This document shows, in pieces, positions 27,286-35,973 of a DNA stretch of 64,000 nucleotides. Position numbers and translations under genes: made by a program. Numbering within the stretch: position 1 is the first letter of the stretch; each line of letters opens with the position of its first letter. Origin of the DNA: Phenylobacterium deserti. GTDB lineage: Bacteria; Pseudomonadota; Alphaproteobacteria; Caulobacterales; Caulobacteraceae. The notes under the pieces are model-generated. The model was given only the letters and a program-made list of their open reading frames with translations, was not told where the DNA came from and searched no databases. The stretch spans positions 1 through 64,000 of the forward strand of contig CALQQB010000011.1 in assembly GCA_943332615.1 (NCBI GenBank), written 5' to 3'.

Positions 27286-28480
27286 ACTGTTCCGCGATCC
27301 AGTCGGCCTGGGCGTCGGTGAGGATCAGGGGCGGGGCGATGCGGATGGTGTGGTCGTGGGTCTCCTTGGCCAGCAGGCCGCGCGCCCGAAGCGCCTCGCA
27401 GACCCGGCGCGCGCCGCCAGCGTCGGCGTGGAGCTCGACGGCGAGCATCAGGCCACGGCCGCGGACCTCCTTGACCGTCGAGGCCGGGATACCGGCGAGG
27501 TCGGCCTGGAGGCGTGCGCCGACGCGGGCGGCGTTCTCGACCATGCCTTCCTCGACCAGCACCTTCAGCGCCATGCGGGCGACCGCGCAGGCCAGCGGGT
27601 TGCCGCCGAACGTAGAGCCGTGTTCACCAGGGTGCAGGACATCCATGACCTCGGTGTTCGAGAGCACGGCGGAGACCGGATAGAAGCCGCCCGACAACGC
27701 CTTGCCCACCAGGGTCAGGTCCGCCTCGATGCCCTCGTGCTCTTCCGCAAGCAGCTTGCCGGTACGGCCCAGCCCGGTTTGAATCTCATCCAGGATCAGG
27801 ATGACGTTGTGCGCCGTGCAGAGCTCGCGCACCCGCTTCAGATAGCCGGCGGGCGCGATGATCACCCCGGCCTCGCCCTGGATCGGCTCCACCAGGAAGG
27901 CCACGGTGTTGGGAGTGATGGTGCCTTCAAGGGCGACCGAATCCCCGTAAGGCACGGTATGGAAGCCCGGGGCAAAGGGGCCGAAACCGCCGCGGGCCTG
28001 CGGGTCGGTGGAGAAGCCGACGATGGCCACCGTGCGGCCGTGGAAGTTGTCGGCGACGACGATGATCTCGGCCTGGCCGGCAGGCACGCCCTTGACCTCA
28101 TAGCCCCACTTGCGCGCCACCTTCAGGGCGGTCTCGACCGCCTCGGCGCCTGAGTTCATCGGCAGCGCCTTGTGCGAGTTCGTGAGCGCGCAGAGTTCTT
28201 CGTAGAAGGGTGCCAGCTGGTCGTTGCGGAAGGCGCGCGAGGTCAGGGTCAGGCGGCCGGCCTGCTCGGTCATCGCCGCCAGGATCCGCGGGTGACAGTG
28301 GCCCTGGTTCACCGCCGAATAGGCCGACAGGCAGTCCATGTAGCGGCGGCCGTCCACGTCCCAGACATAGACGCCCTCGCCACGCGACAGGACCACGTCC
28401 AGGGGCTTGTAGTTCTTCGCGCCGAAGCGGGCCTCGACGTCGATAAGGCGGGCGGCGCGGCTGAGGCTGATGTCGTTCAT
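27266..28480 (-). CDS. rocD: Ornithine aminotransferase
   Basis: 404 residues from the ATG at 28480. Class III aminotransferase: [15 protein letters not shown]-contacting [22 protein letters not shown], and the Schiff-base lysine in [15 protein letters not shown]. Overall close to RocD, which converts ornithine and 2-oxoglutarate to glutamate semialdehyde and glutamate. It lies 11 bp after a ctlX-like gene, so the operon runs from citrulline or arginine to ornithine to glutamate. Divergent Lrp gene probably regulates it. Confidence 0.92.
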   Translation of the reverse strand: MNDISLSRAARLIDVEARFGAKNYKPLDVVLSRGEGVYVWDVDGRRYMDCLSAYSAVNQGHCHPRILAAMTEQAGRLTLTSRAFRNDQLAPFYEELCALTNSHKALPMNSGAEAVETALKVARKWGYEVKGVPAGQAEIIVVADNFHGRTVAIVGFSTDPQARGGFGPFAPGFHTVPYGDSVALEGTITPNTVAFLVEPIQGEAGVIIAPAGYLKRVRELCTAHNVILILDEIQTGLGRTGKLLAEEHEGIEADLTLVGKALSGGFYPVSAVLSNTEVMDVLHPGEHGSTFGGNPLACAVARMALKVLVEEGMVENAARVGARLQADLAGIPASTVKEVRGRGLMLAVELHADAGGARRVCEALRARGLLAKETHDHTIRIAPPLILTDAQADWIAEQFSAVLR

Positions 28481-28491
28481 GGCGGGGTTCC

Positions 28492-29361
28492 TTAGGCCGC
28501 GACGGTGCGGGCAGTACGGGGACGGCTGGCGCGGTCGAGGCGCAGGGTCATGCAATAGGCGGCCCCGCCCGACAGGATGAACGGGTCGAGATCGACCTGG
28601 ATGAGGGCGTAGCCTTGGGCGGCCAGCTTGCGGCGCAGACTATCGGGGGCGCGGGCCATGATCACCCGAGCGTCGAGGTTGACGGCGTTGACGCAGAAGG
28701 CGGCGGCCTCTTTGTCGCTGGCCTCGATACGGTCGGTGGCCGGAATGCGGGCGCGGATCGTGGCCTGGGCTTCGGCGGTGAAGGCCGCCGGATAGTAGAG
28801 CAGCTTGCCGCCGGCCAGCGGGCAGAAACAGGTATCCAGGTGGTAGAAGCGGTCGCTGACGAGCTCGAGCGCCAAGGTGTCCTGGCCGAAGGTGGCGCCG
28901 ACGACGTCCACGGCCTCACGGCTGGAGCGAGGGCCAAAGCCGCACCAGAACAGTCGGCGATCTGCGTCCCAGATCGCGTCGCCGGCCCCCTCATGGAACA
29001 GGCCCTCGGGCAGCTCGACCAGGTCATCGACCAGCCCGCGCGCCCGCAGGTTTTCGAAGGCTGCGCGGAACACCGCCTCCTCGCCCCGGCGCTCCGGGTG
29101 GCGGAACCGGGCCAGCAGCACCCGGCCGTCCAGCACCACAGCGGCATTGGCCGGGAACACCAGGTCGGGCAGGCCCTGCACCGCGCCGATCGTCTCGACG
29201 TGGGCGCCGGCCGCCTGCAGGGCCGCCTTGAGGGCCCGCGACCCGGCGCGCGCCTGCGCCGCCAGCGCCGGGCTCCAGGCCTCGGGCCGCATCCACGGAT
29301 TGATCCGATAGCTGACGTCAAAAGCGGCGGGGTCGGTCATGAGGAAGTGCGGGCGGTCCAT
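28492..29361 (-). CDS. ctlX: Citrulline hydrolase / amidinotransferase-type enzyme (CtlX-like)
   Basis: 289 residues from the ATG at 29361. Guanidino-group modifying (arginine deiminase/DDAH) fold: [15 protein letters not shown], FEGxGD-like [11 protein letters not shown], catalytic His in [14 protein letters not shown] and the C-terminal Cys in [16 protein letters not shown]. CtlX splits citrulline to ornithine, carbon dioxide and ammonia, and the following rocD would use that ornithine. Dimethylarginine hydrolase is the main alternative. Ribosome site GGAG precedes the ATG. Confidence 0.8.
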   Translation of the reverse strand: MDRPHFLMTDPAAFDVSYRINPWMRPEAWSPALAAQARAGSRALKAALQAAGAHVETIGAVQGLPDLVFPANAAVVLDGRVLLARFRHPERRGEEAVFRAAFENLRARGLVDDLVELPEGLFHEGAGDAIWDADRRLFWCGFGPRSSREAVDVVGATFGQDTLALELVSDRFYHLDTCFCPLAGGKLLYYPAAFTAEAQATIRARIPATDRIEASDKEAAAFCVNAVNLDARVIMARAPDSLRRKLAAQGYALIQVDLDPFILSGGAAYCMTLRLDRASRPRTARTVAA

Positions 29362-29405
29362 GGGAGGCTCCTGCGAGGGACAGCCCCAACCTTGATCGCC
29401 GAAGG

Positions 29406-29432
29406 TGCTAGCGAATAGCAGGCAAGATGCTA
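29406..29432. promoter_or_regulatory. Array of inverted half-sites, probable Lrp operator
   Basis: Three alternating half-sites: TGCTA (29406-29410), TAGCA (29416-29420) and TGCTA (29428-29432), with spacers of 5 and 7 bp. TGCTA/TAGCA resembles the ends of the Lrp site (YAG...CTR). It lies 45 bp upstream of ctlX and 43 bp before the Lrp start, fitting control of both. Confidence 0.62.
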
Positions 29433-29474
29433 CAATTCGTTCTATGATCTGGCGAAATGATAGGATCAATTGAC

Positions 29475-29903
29475 ATGTTGATCGACGAGCTGGATCGTCG
29501 CCTCATCGCCCTGCTGCGCGCGGACTCGCGCAAGCCCGCCGCGGCGCTGGCGACCGCGCTGAAAGTCTCGCGCGGAACGGTGCAAAACCGTATCGACCGG
29601 CTGGTCTGGTCCGGGGTGATCCAGGCCTTCACCATCAGCACCCGGCCCGACGCCCAGACCCACCGGGTCCGCGCCGTGATGTCCATCGCTATCGAGGGCG
29701 AGCGCTCCGGCGTCGTGCTGCGGGCGCTTCAGGGCCTGCCGGAAGTCTCCGCCATCCACACTACAAACGGCCGCTGGGACCTGATCGCCGACTTGGACGT
29801 CGAGACCCTGGCCGACTTCAGCGTTGCCCTGGACCGCATCCGCCAGCTTGAGGGCATCGCCGTGACCGAGACCTCGATTCTGTTGGCCACGCACAAGTTC
29901 TGA
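29475..29903 (+). CDS. Lrp/AsnC-family regulator
   Basis: 142 residues: N-terminal HTH (DELDRRLIALLRADSRKPAAAL, then VSRGTVQNRIDRLVWSG) and C-terminal RAM ligand domain (VRAVMSIAIEG, then VSAIHTTNGRWDLIADLD). The ATG at 29475 is preferred to 29457 because AGGA lies nine bases before it and family proteins start close to the HTH. It is divergent from ctlX-rocD and presumably senses arginine, ornithine or citrulline. Confidence 0.88.
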   Translation: MLIDELDRRLIALLRADSRKPAAALATALKVSRGTVQNRIDRLVWSGVIQAFTISTRPDAQTHRVRAVMSIAIEGERSGVVLRALQGLPEVSAIHTTNGRWDLIADLDVETLADFSVALDRIRQLEGIAVTETSILLATHKF

Positions 29904-29946
29904 GCCGCGCTCGACAGTAGCAGGCCGCCCACGACGGGAGTATGCC

Positions 29947-31743
29947 TTGGCCATGAACGCGCCCCTCAAGACCGAAAATCTGCCGCAATGGCGTCTGGAT
30001 GACCTCTATTCGGATCGTCAGGATCCGCGGATCGAGGCCGACCTCAAGGAAGCCGAGCGGGTCAATGGCGAACTGGCCAGGCTGGAGGGCCGGATGCTTG
30101 CCACCCGCGCCCAGCCAGCCGAACTCGGTGGCATCATCGATCGCGGCATCCAGCTCTATGAAGACGCCGTGAACCTGATGTGGAGCGTGGGGGCCTACGG
30201 CTCGCTGTCGGCCTCCACCCAGCGCGACGATCCGGCCTGGGCCAAGTTCGAGTCCGACCTGCGGGCCCGGTCGTCGCAGATCGGGGCGTTGAGCCTGTTC
30301 TTCACCCTGGAGATCAACAAGCTCGAGGACGACGAGCTGGAAGCGGCGCTCAGCGCCCACGCGCCGGCCGAGCGCTGGCGGCCGTGGCTGCGGCGGGTGC
30401 GCGCCGGGCGGCCGCATGAGCTCTCGGCGGACCTGGAACGCCTGCTGATCGACAAGGCGCCGGCCGAGGCCAACTGGGGCCGGCTGTCCAGCGAGACCCT
30501 GGCGAAGCTCACCGCCAAGGTTGGCGGCGACACCCTGACCCTCTCCGAACTGCTGAACGCCACCGGCGATCCCGACGCATCACGCCGCAAGGCCGCGGCC
30601 AATGGGCTGGCCAAGGCGCTGGCCGAGCGGGGCTCGACCCTGGCGCTCTGCTTCAACACCCTGGCCTTCGAGAAGCAGGTGGAGGACCGCTGGCGCAAGT
30701 ACGACGGCCCGGCCCACGGCCGCCACCTGGCCAATGAGGTCGACGCCGACGCCGTGGCCGCGCTGGAGGCCGCCGTCGTCGATGGCTACGCCAGCGTCAG
30801 CCACCGCTACTACAAGCTCAAGGCCAAGGCGATGGGCCTGCCCTACCTGAACCACTGGGACCGCAACTGTCCGCTGAACGCCGCCGCGCCGCGGACCTAT
30901 AGCTGGGACCAGGCCCAGACCATCGTTCTGGAGAGCTTCGCGACCCTGGCGCCCAAGTTCGCCGACACCGCCAAGGTGTTCTTCAACCAGCCCTGGATCG
31001 ACGCGCTTCCGCGTGCGGGCAAGCAATCCGGCGCCTACTCTCACTCAGTGACCGCGAAGCGGCACCCGTTCGTGTTCATGAACTTCATGGGCGAGCGGCG
31101 CGACGTGCTGACCCTGGCCCACGAGCTGGGCCACGCGATCCACCAGACCCTGTGCCAGCCGCTGGGCACCCTGCTGGCCGACACGCCGCTGACGCTGGCC
31201 GAGACCGCCTCGATCTTCGGTGAGGGCCTGGTGTTCGAAAAGCTGCTGGCCGAGGCCACGCCGGCCGAACGCCGCGACCTCCTCGCCGGCAAGATCGAGG
31301 ACGGGATCAACACCGTCATCCGCCAGATCGCCTTCCACCGCTTCGAGACCCAGTTCCACGACCTGCGCAAACAGGGCGAACTGTCGCCGGAGGAGATCGG
31401 CGGCCTGTGGCTGGAGGTGATGGGCGAAAGCCTGGGCCCTGCCGTGAAGCTCAACAAGGGCTACGAGCACTACTGGAGCTACGTCAGCCACTTCGTCCAC
31501 GCGCCGTTCTACGTCTACGCCTACGCGTTCGGCGACCTGCTGGTGCGCGGTCTGATGGAGAAGCGCCGTGAGGACCCGGCCGGCTTCGCGCCGACCTACG
31601 AGACGCTGCTGTCGGCGGGCGGCACCAAGACCTACGTCGAGGCGCTGTCGGCCTTCGGGCTGAACCCGCGGGAGAAGGCGTTCTGGGCAGCGGGCATGCG
31701 ACAGCTGGAACGGCTGGTGGACGAGTTCGAAGCGCTGGCGTGA
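29947..31743 (+). CDS. pepF: M3-family oligoendopeptidase F
   Basis: 598 residues. The zinc motif LAHELGHAIHQTL (HExxH, near residue 392) with a downstream Glu in ETASIFGEGLVFEKLL is the M3B/PepF signature. Cytoplasmic degradation of oligopeptides. A TTG at 29947 has GGGAG six bases upstream; the ATG two codons on is an equally possible start. Not linked to neighbours by short gaps. Confidence 0.93.
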   Translation: MAMNAPLKTENLPQWRLDDLYSDRQDPRIEADLKEAERVNGELARLEGRMLATRAQPAELGGIIDRGIQLYEDAVNLMWSVGAYGSLSASTQRDDPAWAKFESDLRARSSQIGALSLFFTLEINKLEDDELEAALSAHAPAERWRPWLRRVRAGRPHELSADLERLLIDKAPAEANWGRLSSETLAKLTAKVGGDTLTLSELLNATGDPDASRRKAAANGLAKALAERGSTLALCFNTLAFEKQVEDRWRKYDGPAHGRHLANEVDADAVAALEAAVVDGYASVSHRYYKLKAKAMGLPYLNHWDRNCPLNAAAPRTYSWDQAQTIVLESFATLAPKFADTAKVFFNQPWIDALPRAGKQSGAYSHSVTAKRHPFVFMNFMGERRDVLTLAHELGHAIHQTLCQPLGTLLADTPLTLAETASIFGEGLVFEKLLAEATPAERRDLLAGKIEDGINTVIRQIAFHRFETQFHDLRKQGELSPEEIGGLWLEVMGESLGPAVKLNKGYEHYWSYVSHFVHAPFYVYAYAFGDLLVRGLMEKRREDPAGFAPTYETLLSAGGTKTYVEALSAFGLNPREKAFWAAGMRQLERLVDEFEALA

Positions 31744-31781
31744 TTGTTGCTGGTTTGTTCTGCATTAGCTAAACTCGCTTC

Positions 31782-31807
31782 CCTCCCCCAGCAAAGCTGG
31801 CGGGAGG
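31782..31807. repeat. CCTCCCCCAGC hairpin, copy 2
   Basis: CCTCCCCCAGC, loop AAA, GCTGGCGGGAGG: near-perfect stem between pepF and lepB. Same style as the hairpins at 253-283 and 54391-54424; it may also end pepF transcription. Confidence 0.6.
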
Positions 31808-31895
31808 TACGCGCCGTGTCCGGACACGACTCCATTTGCGCTTCCCGGCTGTTCGGACGACACCTCCGCCCTCATCGCCAACGATACGAGTTCCC

Positions 31896-32666
31896 ATGTC
31901 CGTCGAGACCGAAGCCGCCGCGCCCAAGAAGACCTTCGTCCAGGAGGTTGTCGAGACCATCAAGACGGTGGTCTACGCTCTGCTGATCGCCTTTGTGTTA
32001 CGGGTGGTGCTGTTCGAGCCCTTCACCATCCCCTCGGCCTCCATGGAGCCGGGCCTGCTGGTGGGCGACTACATCGTGGCCACCAAGTGGAACTACGGCT
32101 GGAGCCGGCACTCCGTTCCGTTCAGCCCGCCGTTGGGCCACGGCCGGGTTCTGGCCTTCGCAGGCTCCCCGCAGCGGGGCGATGTGGTGGTGTTCAAGCT
32201 GCCCCGCGACACCAGCCAGACCTATGTGAAGCGGCTGATCGGCCTGCCGGGTGACCGGGTGCAGGTGAAGGGCGGCGTGGTCACGGTGAACGGCCAGGTC
32301 ATGACCCGCACCCCGGCCGGAGACGCCCTGGACCCTGACCTGCAGCGCCCGGTCGCCCAGTTCCGCGAGGCCCGGCCCGACGGCAAATCCTACACCACGT
32401 TCGACCAGGGCCCGGAACACCCGATGGACGACACCGAGGTCTACATTGTGCCCGAGGGCCACTACTTCATGATGGGCGACAACCGCGACAACTCGATGGA
32501 CAGCCGCTGGCCGGGGGCCGTCGGCGTGGGCTTCGTGCCGGCTGAGAACCTGATCGGCAAGGTCCGTGTAGTGCTGGTATCGTGGCGCGGCGGCGCTTCG
32601 CTGTTCAATCCGATCAGCTGGGTGATGAAGTTCGACCCCGGCCGGATCGTCAAGCCGGTCATCTAG
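31896..32666 (+). CDS. lepB: Signal peptidase I
   Basis: 256 residues. Single N-terminal TM (VVYALLIAFVLRVVLF), catalytic Ser49 in FTIPSASMEPGLLVGD, general-base Lys112 in YVKRLIGLPGD, and MMGDNRDNSMDSR (box D/E). It cleaves Sec and Tat signal peptides at the periplasmic face. The rnc and era genes that often follow lepB in relatives are absent; instead it converges with an EF-hand protein, stop codons overlapping. Confidence 0.95.
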   Translation: MSVETEAAAPKKTFVQEVVETIKTVVYALLIAFVLRVVLFEPFTIPSASMEPGLLVGDYIVATKWNYGWSRHSVPFSPPLGHGRVLAFAGSPQRGDVVVFKLPRDTSQTYVKRLIGLPGDRVQVKGGVVTVNGQVMTRTPAGDALDPDLQRPVAQFREARPDGKSYTTFDQGPEHPMDDTEVYIVPEGHYFMMGDNRDNSMDSRWPGAVGVGFVPAENLIGKVRVVLVSWRGGASLFNPISWVMKFDPGRIVKPVI

Positions 32667-32995
32667 GGCCGGCTGTATTCGGCGAAGCTCAAGGTCCCGT
32701 CGTGGTTCGCATCCAGCGCCGCGAACTCGGCGGCGCGCAGTCCCGGACGGGCCAATGATGGCACCGCCGCGGCGCCCACGGCCGCGGCGATCGCCACCCC
32801 GGCCACCAGGCGCCAGCCCCGGCGGCGCGGCGGCGCGGTCTTCGTCGCCTCAAGCTGGCCGTCGATCAGGGCGCGCAGCGTCTCACTGGCGGAACGGCCC
32901 TCGTCGCGGCAGCGGGCCATGAAGGCCTGCTTGGTCGGATAGGGGATGCGAATCTCGAGGGATTCGCTCTTCTTCAGCTTGCGCGGTTCGGTCAT
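32663..32995 (-). CDS. Ribbon-helix-helix, TM and EF-hand protein
   Basis: 110 residues in three parts. About 8-47: SESLEIRIPYPTKQAFMARC and RSASETLRALID, a ribbon-helix-helix-like (CopG/MetJ style) pattern. About 60-80: one hydrophobic helix (LVAGVAIAAAVGAAAVPSL). C-terminus: a canonical 12-residue EF-hand loop DANHDGTLSFAE followed by Y. The order suggests a cytoplasmic DNA- or protein-binding head tethered to the membrane with a periplasmic calcium site. No function known to me. The stop overlaps that of lepB. Confidence 0.72.
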   Translation of the reverse strand: MTEPRKLKKSESLEIRIPYPTKQAFMARCRDEGRSASETLRALIDGQLEATKTAPPRRRGWRLVAGVAIAAAVGAAAVPSLARPGLRAAEFAALDANHDGTLSFAEYSRP

Positions 32996-33105
32996 GGGTC
33001 CGGGCCGATCATTGGACTTGCGCCCGGACGGAAGCCGATTTGCCGGGCGCCGGCGAGTGAAATCTTGTCCAGACAGCGGGCCTTGGACGATCCGTCGCGC
33101 CGCCG

Positions 33106-33879
33106 TCAGCCCTTGCCGTCAATGTGGTCGCGCATCGCCTTCGCCTCGCTGCGGCCGCTCATCAGCCAGCGCATATCGGCGCCGACAGTGACGAGGTCGA
33201 AGCCCATGGCGATCATCTGCTTCGAGTAGGCGACGCTGGTGGTGTGGACGCCGGTCTTGATTCCGACGCGCTTGCAGGCCGCCAGGATAACCTCGAAGGC
33301 CGCCAGCAGGCTGGGCTCCTGGCTGTCCTGGTTGGGCAGGCCGCCATGCGACAGCGAGAGGTCGGACGGGCCGATGTAGATGCCGTCGAGCCCGGGCGTG
33401 GCGACGATCTCGTCGACGTTGGCCAGGCCGTCGGCGGTCTCGATCATGGCGAAGGTCAGGAGTTCGTCGTTGGCCTCCGGATAGTAGCCGGCGCCGGCGA
33501 CCATGGCCGCCCGGATCGGTCCGAAGCTGCGGTAGCCGGCGGGCGGATAGCGGCAGGCGCCCACGAAGGCCTCGGCCTCAGCGCGGTTGTTGATCATGGG
33601 ACAGATGATCCCATAGGCCCCGGCGTCCAGCGCCTTCATGATGTCGCCGGGTGAGTTCCACGGCACGCGAACGATCGGGGTCACGGGCGCCGACGCCATG
33701 GCCTGCAGCATGGCCACCATCTCCGCATAGCCGATCAGGCCGTGCTGGGTGTCGATGGTCACGGCGTCCCAGCCCATGCCGGCGACGATCTCGGCCAGGA
33801 AGGCGCCCGGCATGTTGCACCAGCCGTTGATGACCGGCTTGCCCTCGGCCCAGAGCTGCTTGAGGCGGTTGGGGCGCAT
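33106..33879 (-). CDS. HpcH/HpaI-type class II aldolase
   Basis: 257 residues: WDAVTIDTQHGLIGY (catalytic His), MKALDAGAYGIICPMIN, FAMIETADGLANVDEI (metal-binding Glu) and GIYIGPSDLSLS (Asp). Family members cleave 2-keto-3-deoxy acids to pyruvate and an aldehyde, such as hydroxy-ketoheptanedioate or dehydrodeoxyglucarate. The pathway is not shown by neighbours. Start ATG with GGAG upstream. Confidence 0.9.
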   Translation of the reverse strand: MRPNRLKQLWAEGKPVINGWCNMPGAFLAEIVAGMGWDAVTIDTQHGLIGYAEMVAMLQAMASAPVTPIVRVPWNSPGDIMKALDAGAYGIICPMINNRAEAEAFVGACRYPPAGYRSFGPIRAAMVAGAGYYPEANDELLTFAMIETADGLANVDEIVATPGLDGIYIGPSDLSLSHGGLPNQDSQEPSLLAAFEVILAACKRVGIKTGVHTTSVAYSKQMIAMGFDLVTVGADMRWLMSGRSEAKAMRDHIDGKG

Positions 33880-33964
33880 GGAGACTCCGACGGAACGCTG
33901 GCCGACGATAGCGGCCCCGGCGGATCTGGCTAGGCGCCGTCGAAACTGCCTTGGCGCTCGGCGA

Positions 33965-35098
33965 CTAAGGCAGGGTCCCTGCCAGCCAGGAGAGCAGCTT
34001 GGAGTTGATCTCGCGCGGATAGGTATGGCTGAGGTCGTCGATCTCCAGATAGGTGACCTCCGCACCGGCAGCGGCGAGCGCCTGGACGGCCCCGCGCGCC
34101 ATGGCCACCGGGAACATCCAGTCCAGGGCCCCGTGCGTCACATGGATCGGCAGGCCCCGCATCCGGTCCGGATCGGCCATCTGGGCCAGCATCGGGTGGA
34201 AGGCGGCCGCCACCGGCGCCAGGTGAGTGAAGGGTGAGCCGGGCTCCAGTCCACTGACGTAGGAGAACGTCCCGCCGTCGCTCATGCCGGTCAGCAGCAC
34301 GCGGGTCGGGTCGATGGTCCAGCGGCTGGCGATGCCCTCCACCATGCGCGCCAGGGCGGGGGTGTCGCGGTCCTCGCCGGTGATCGCCCAGGTCTCGCCG
34401 CGTGCGGTAGGGCTAGCCAGGATGGCGCCATGGGCGCGGGCGTCGCGCAGCCAGCTCCACAGGAACGACCGGCCATGCCCTGAGCCCCCGTGCAGGGCCA
34501 CGATCAACGGGTGGGCCCGCGCCGGGTCATAGGTCTCCGGGATGTAGAGCGAGACGCCGCCCTTCTGCCCGGTCTCGTTCTCGAGGTGGAGGATCCCGGT
34601 CTCCGGCGCCGGCTCGGCCAGGCGGGCCACCAGCTCGGCGTCGTTGCGGCGGCCCGGCTCCAGGAAGAAGCGGCTCACCGGCGGGACCATCGGACAGAGG
34701 GGGTAGAGCGCCTCCTGGGCGCGCGGCAGCTGCCCCAGCGCGCGGTAGGCCAGGCGAATATCCTCGTGTTCGGCGGCCCTGCGCAGGCCCTCGAAAGTCC
34801 GCAGCGCCGCATCGGCCGCCGCGGCCAGGCGGTCGCGTACCTCGGACAGGTCGTCCGGCCAGGCGTCCAGGCGCGGGCGGACGGCGATCAGCGGCGCGTC
34901 GGCGCCGTCCACGGCGTTCAGCAGGGCCGGCAAGTCCGGCGGGTTCAGGTAGCGCCCGACGAAGCCCGCCTGCTCCAGGGCGTGCAGCAGGGCCGGGACC
35001 ACGGCGGCCAGATCGTCCAGGACAGCGTCTTCCAAGCGGGCCTCCGTCGCTCCGGCGCTATCGTGCCGCAGGCGAGACCCGGTGGACAGCCGGGCCAT
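33965..35098 (-). CDS. Phospholipase/carboxylesterase-like hydrolase
   Basis: 377 residues. An N-terminal helical extension (about 1-180) precedes an alpha/beta hydrolase: HPLIVALHGGSGHGRSF (oxyanion), nucleophile in LLTGMSDGGTFSY, Asp in GALDWMFPV and His in DDLSHTYPREIN. Related to the LpqC/feruloyl-esterase and phospholipase/carboxylesterase groups. No signal peptide is evident, so it is probably cytoplasmic; substrate unknown. The long N-terminal extension is the unusual part. Confidence 0.8.
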   Translation of the reverse strand: MARLSTGSRLRHDSAGATEARLEDAVLDDLAAVVPALLHALEQAGFVGRYLNPPDLPALLNAVDGADAPLIAVRPRLDAWPDDLSEVRDRLAAAADAALRTFEGLRRAAEHEDIRLAYRALGQLPRAQEALYPLCPMVPPVSRFFLEPGRRNDAELVARLAEPAPETGILHLENETGQKGGVSLYIPETYDPARAHPLIVALHGGSGHGRSFLWSWLRDARAHGAILASPTARGETWAITGEDRDTPALARMVEGIASRWTIDPTRVLLTGMSDGGTFSYVSGLEPGSPFTHLAPVAAAFHPMLAQMADPDRMRGLPIHVTHGALDWMFPVAMARGAVQALAAAGAEVTYLEIDDLSHTYPREINSKLLSWLAGTLP

Positions 35099-35125
35099 CG
35101 CATATCGCCCGAAGGGCTGAAGTTG

Positions 35126-35221
35126 AACCGCGGAGATCGCAGAGCAAGTGCAGAGAAGGCGCGGAGGGCGCAGGGGCTTAGGGCCCGTCGTCTCTGCGTC
35201 CATTGCGGGCCTCTGCGGTTT
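35126..35221. repeat. Periodic inverted-repeat element (AACCGC...GAG type)
   Basis: Left arm AACCGCGGAGATCGCAGAG; right arm ends CTCTGCGGTTT. Both are built from GCAGAG-like words about 10 bp apart. Together with the elements near 48.9, 50.3 and 62.1 kb it forms a set sharing layout but not exact sequence. Confidence 0.55.
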
Positions 35222-35287
35222 CCTTGACGACGACGCCTGCAGCGCTAGGCCGGGCGCGCGCCCGACGGGTGAGGCGAAGCGCCCGAT

Positions 35288-35965
35288 CTAGACTTCGGCC
35301 CACATCCGCAGCAGGTTGTTGTAGGTCCCGGCCAGCGCCACGACCTGGCGGTCGCCCTGGCCGACCTTCACGCTGAGCGCCTGGATGGTGGTGTCCAGGT
35401 CGTGCAGCAGGGTGCGCCGCTCGTCCGATCTCACCATCGACTGGGCCCAGAAGAACGACGACCAGCGGCTGCCGCGCGTGATCGGCGCCACCCGGTGCAG
35501 GCTGGAGGCCGGATAGACGATCAGGTCGCCGGCCGGCAGCTTGATGGCGTGCTCGCCGTAGGCGTCCTCGACGATCAACTCACCGCCATCGTAGTCGCCT
35601 GGATCGGTGAGGAAAAGCGTGCAGGATACGTCCGTGCGGAACCGCACAGGGCCCGAAAAGCGGATAGCATTGTCCACGTGGGTGTCGAAGGCGTGGCCCG
35701 CGTCATAGCGGTTGAACAGCGGCGGAAAGACCCGTAGCGGCAGGGCCGCCGAGACGAACGCGGGGTTTCGTCCCAGCGACCCCAGGATGAGCTCGCCCAG
35801 CTCGCGGGCGACCTCGCTCTCCTCCGGGACCTGCAGATTGCGCTTGGCCCGGGCCGACTGCTCTCCAGCGGTGGCGCGCCCGTCGATCCAGGACGCCGCG
35901 CTGAGTTTGTGGCGGCAGAGGGCGACCTGATCGGGGGTCAGCACCCTCTCGACATGCACGATCAT
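35288..35965 (-). CDS. PiuC/YbiX-type Fe(II) 2-oxoglutarate dioxygenase
   Basis: 225 residues of the PKHD-type hydroxylase family. Iron ligands in [10 protein letters not shown] (HxD) and [14 protein letters not shown] (His plus 2-oxoglutarate Arg). It is 8 bp after a Fiu/PiuA-like TonB receptor gene, the arrangement known for ybiX-fiu and piuC-piuA. The enzyme is thought to help use catecholate siderophores or the iron they deliver; the exact reaction is unknown. Confidence 0.9.
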   Translation of the reverse strand: MIVHVERVLTPDQVALCRHKLSAASWIDGRATAGEQSARAKRNLQVPEESEVARELGELILGSLGRNPAFVSAALPLRVFPPLFNRYDAGHAFDTHVDNAIRFSGPVRFRTDVSCTLFLTDPGDYDGGELIVEDAYGEHAIKLPAGDLIVYPASSLHRVAPITRGSRWSSFFWAQSMVRSDERRTLLHDLDTTIQALSVKVGQGDRQVVALAGTYNNLLRMWAEV

Positions 35966-35973
35966 GCTTAGCC

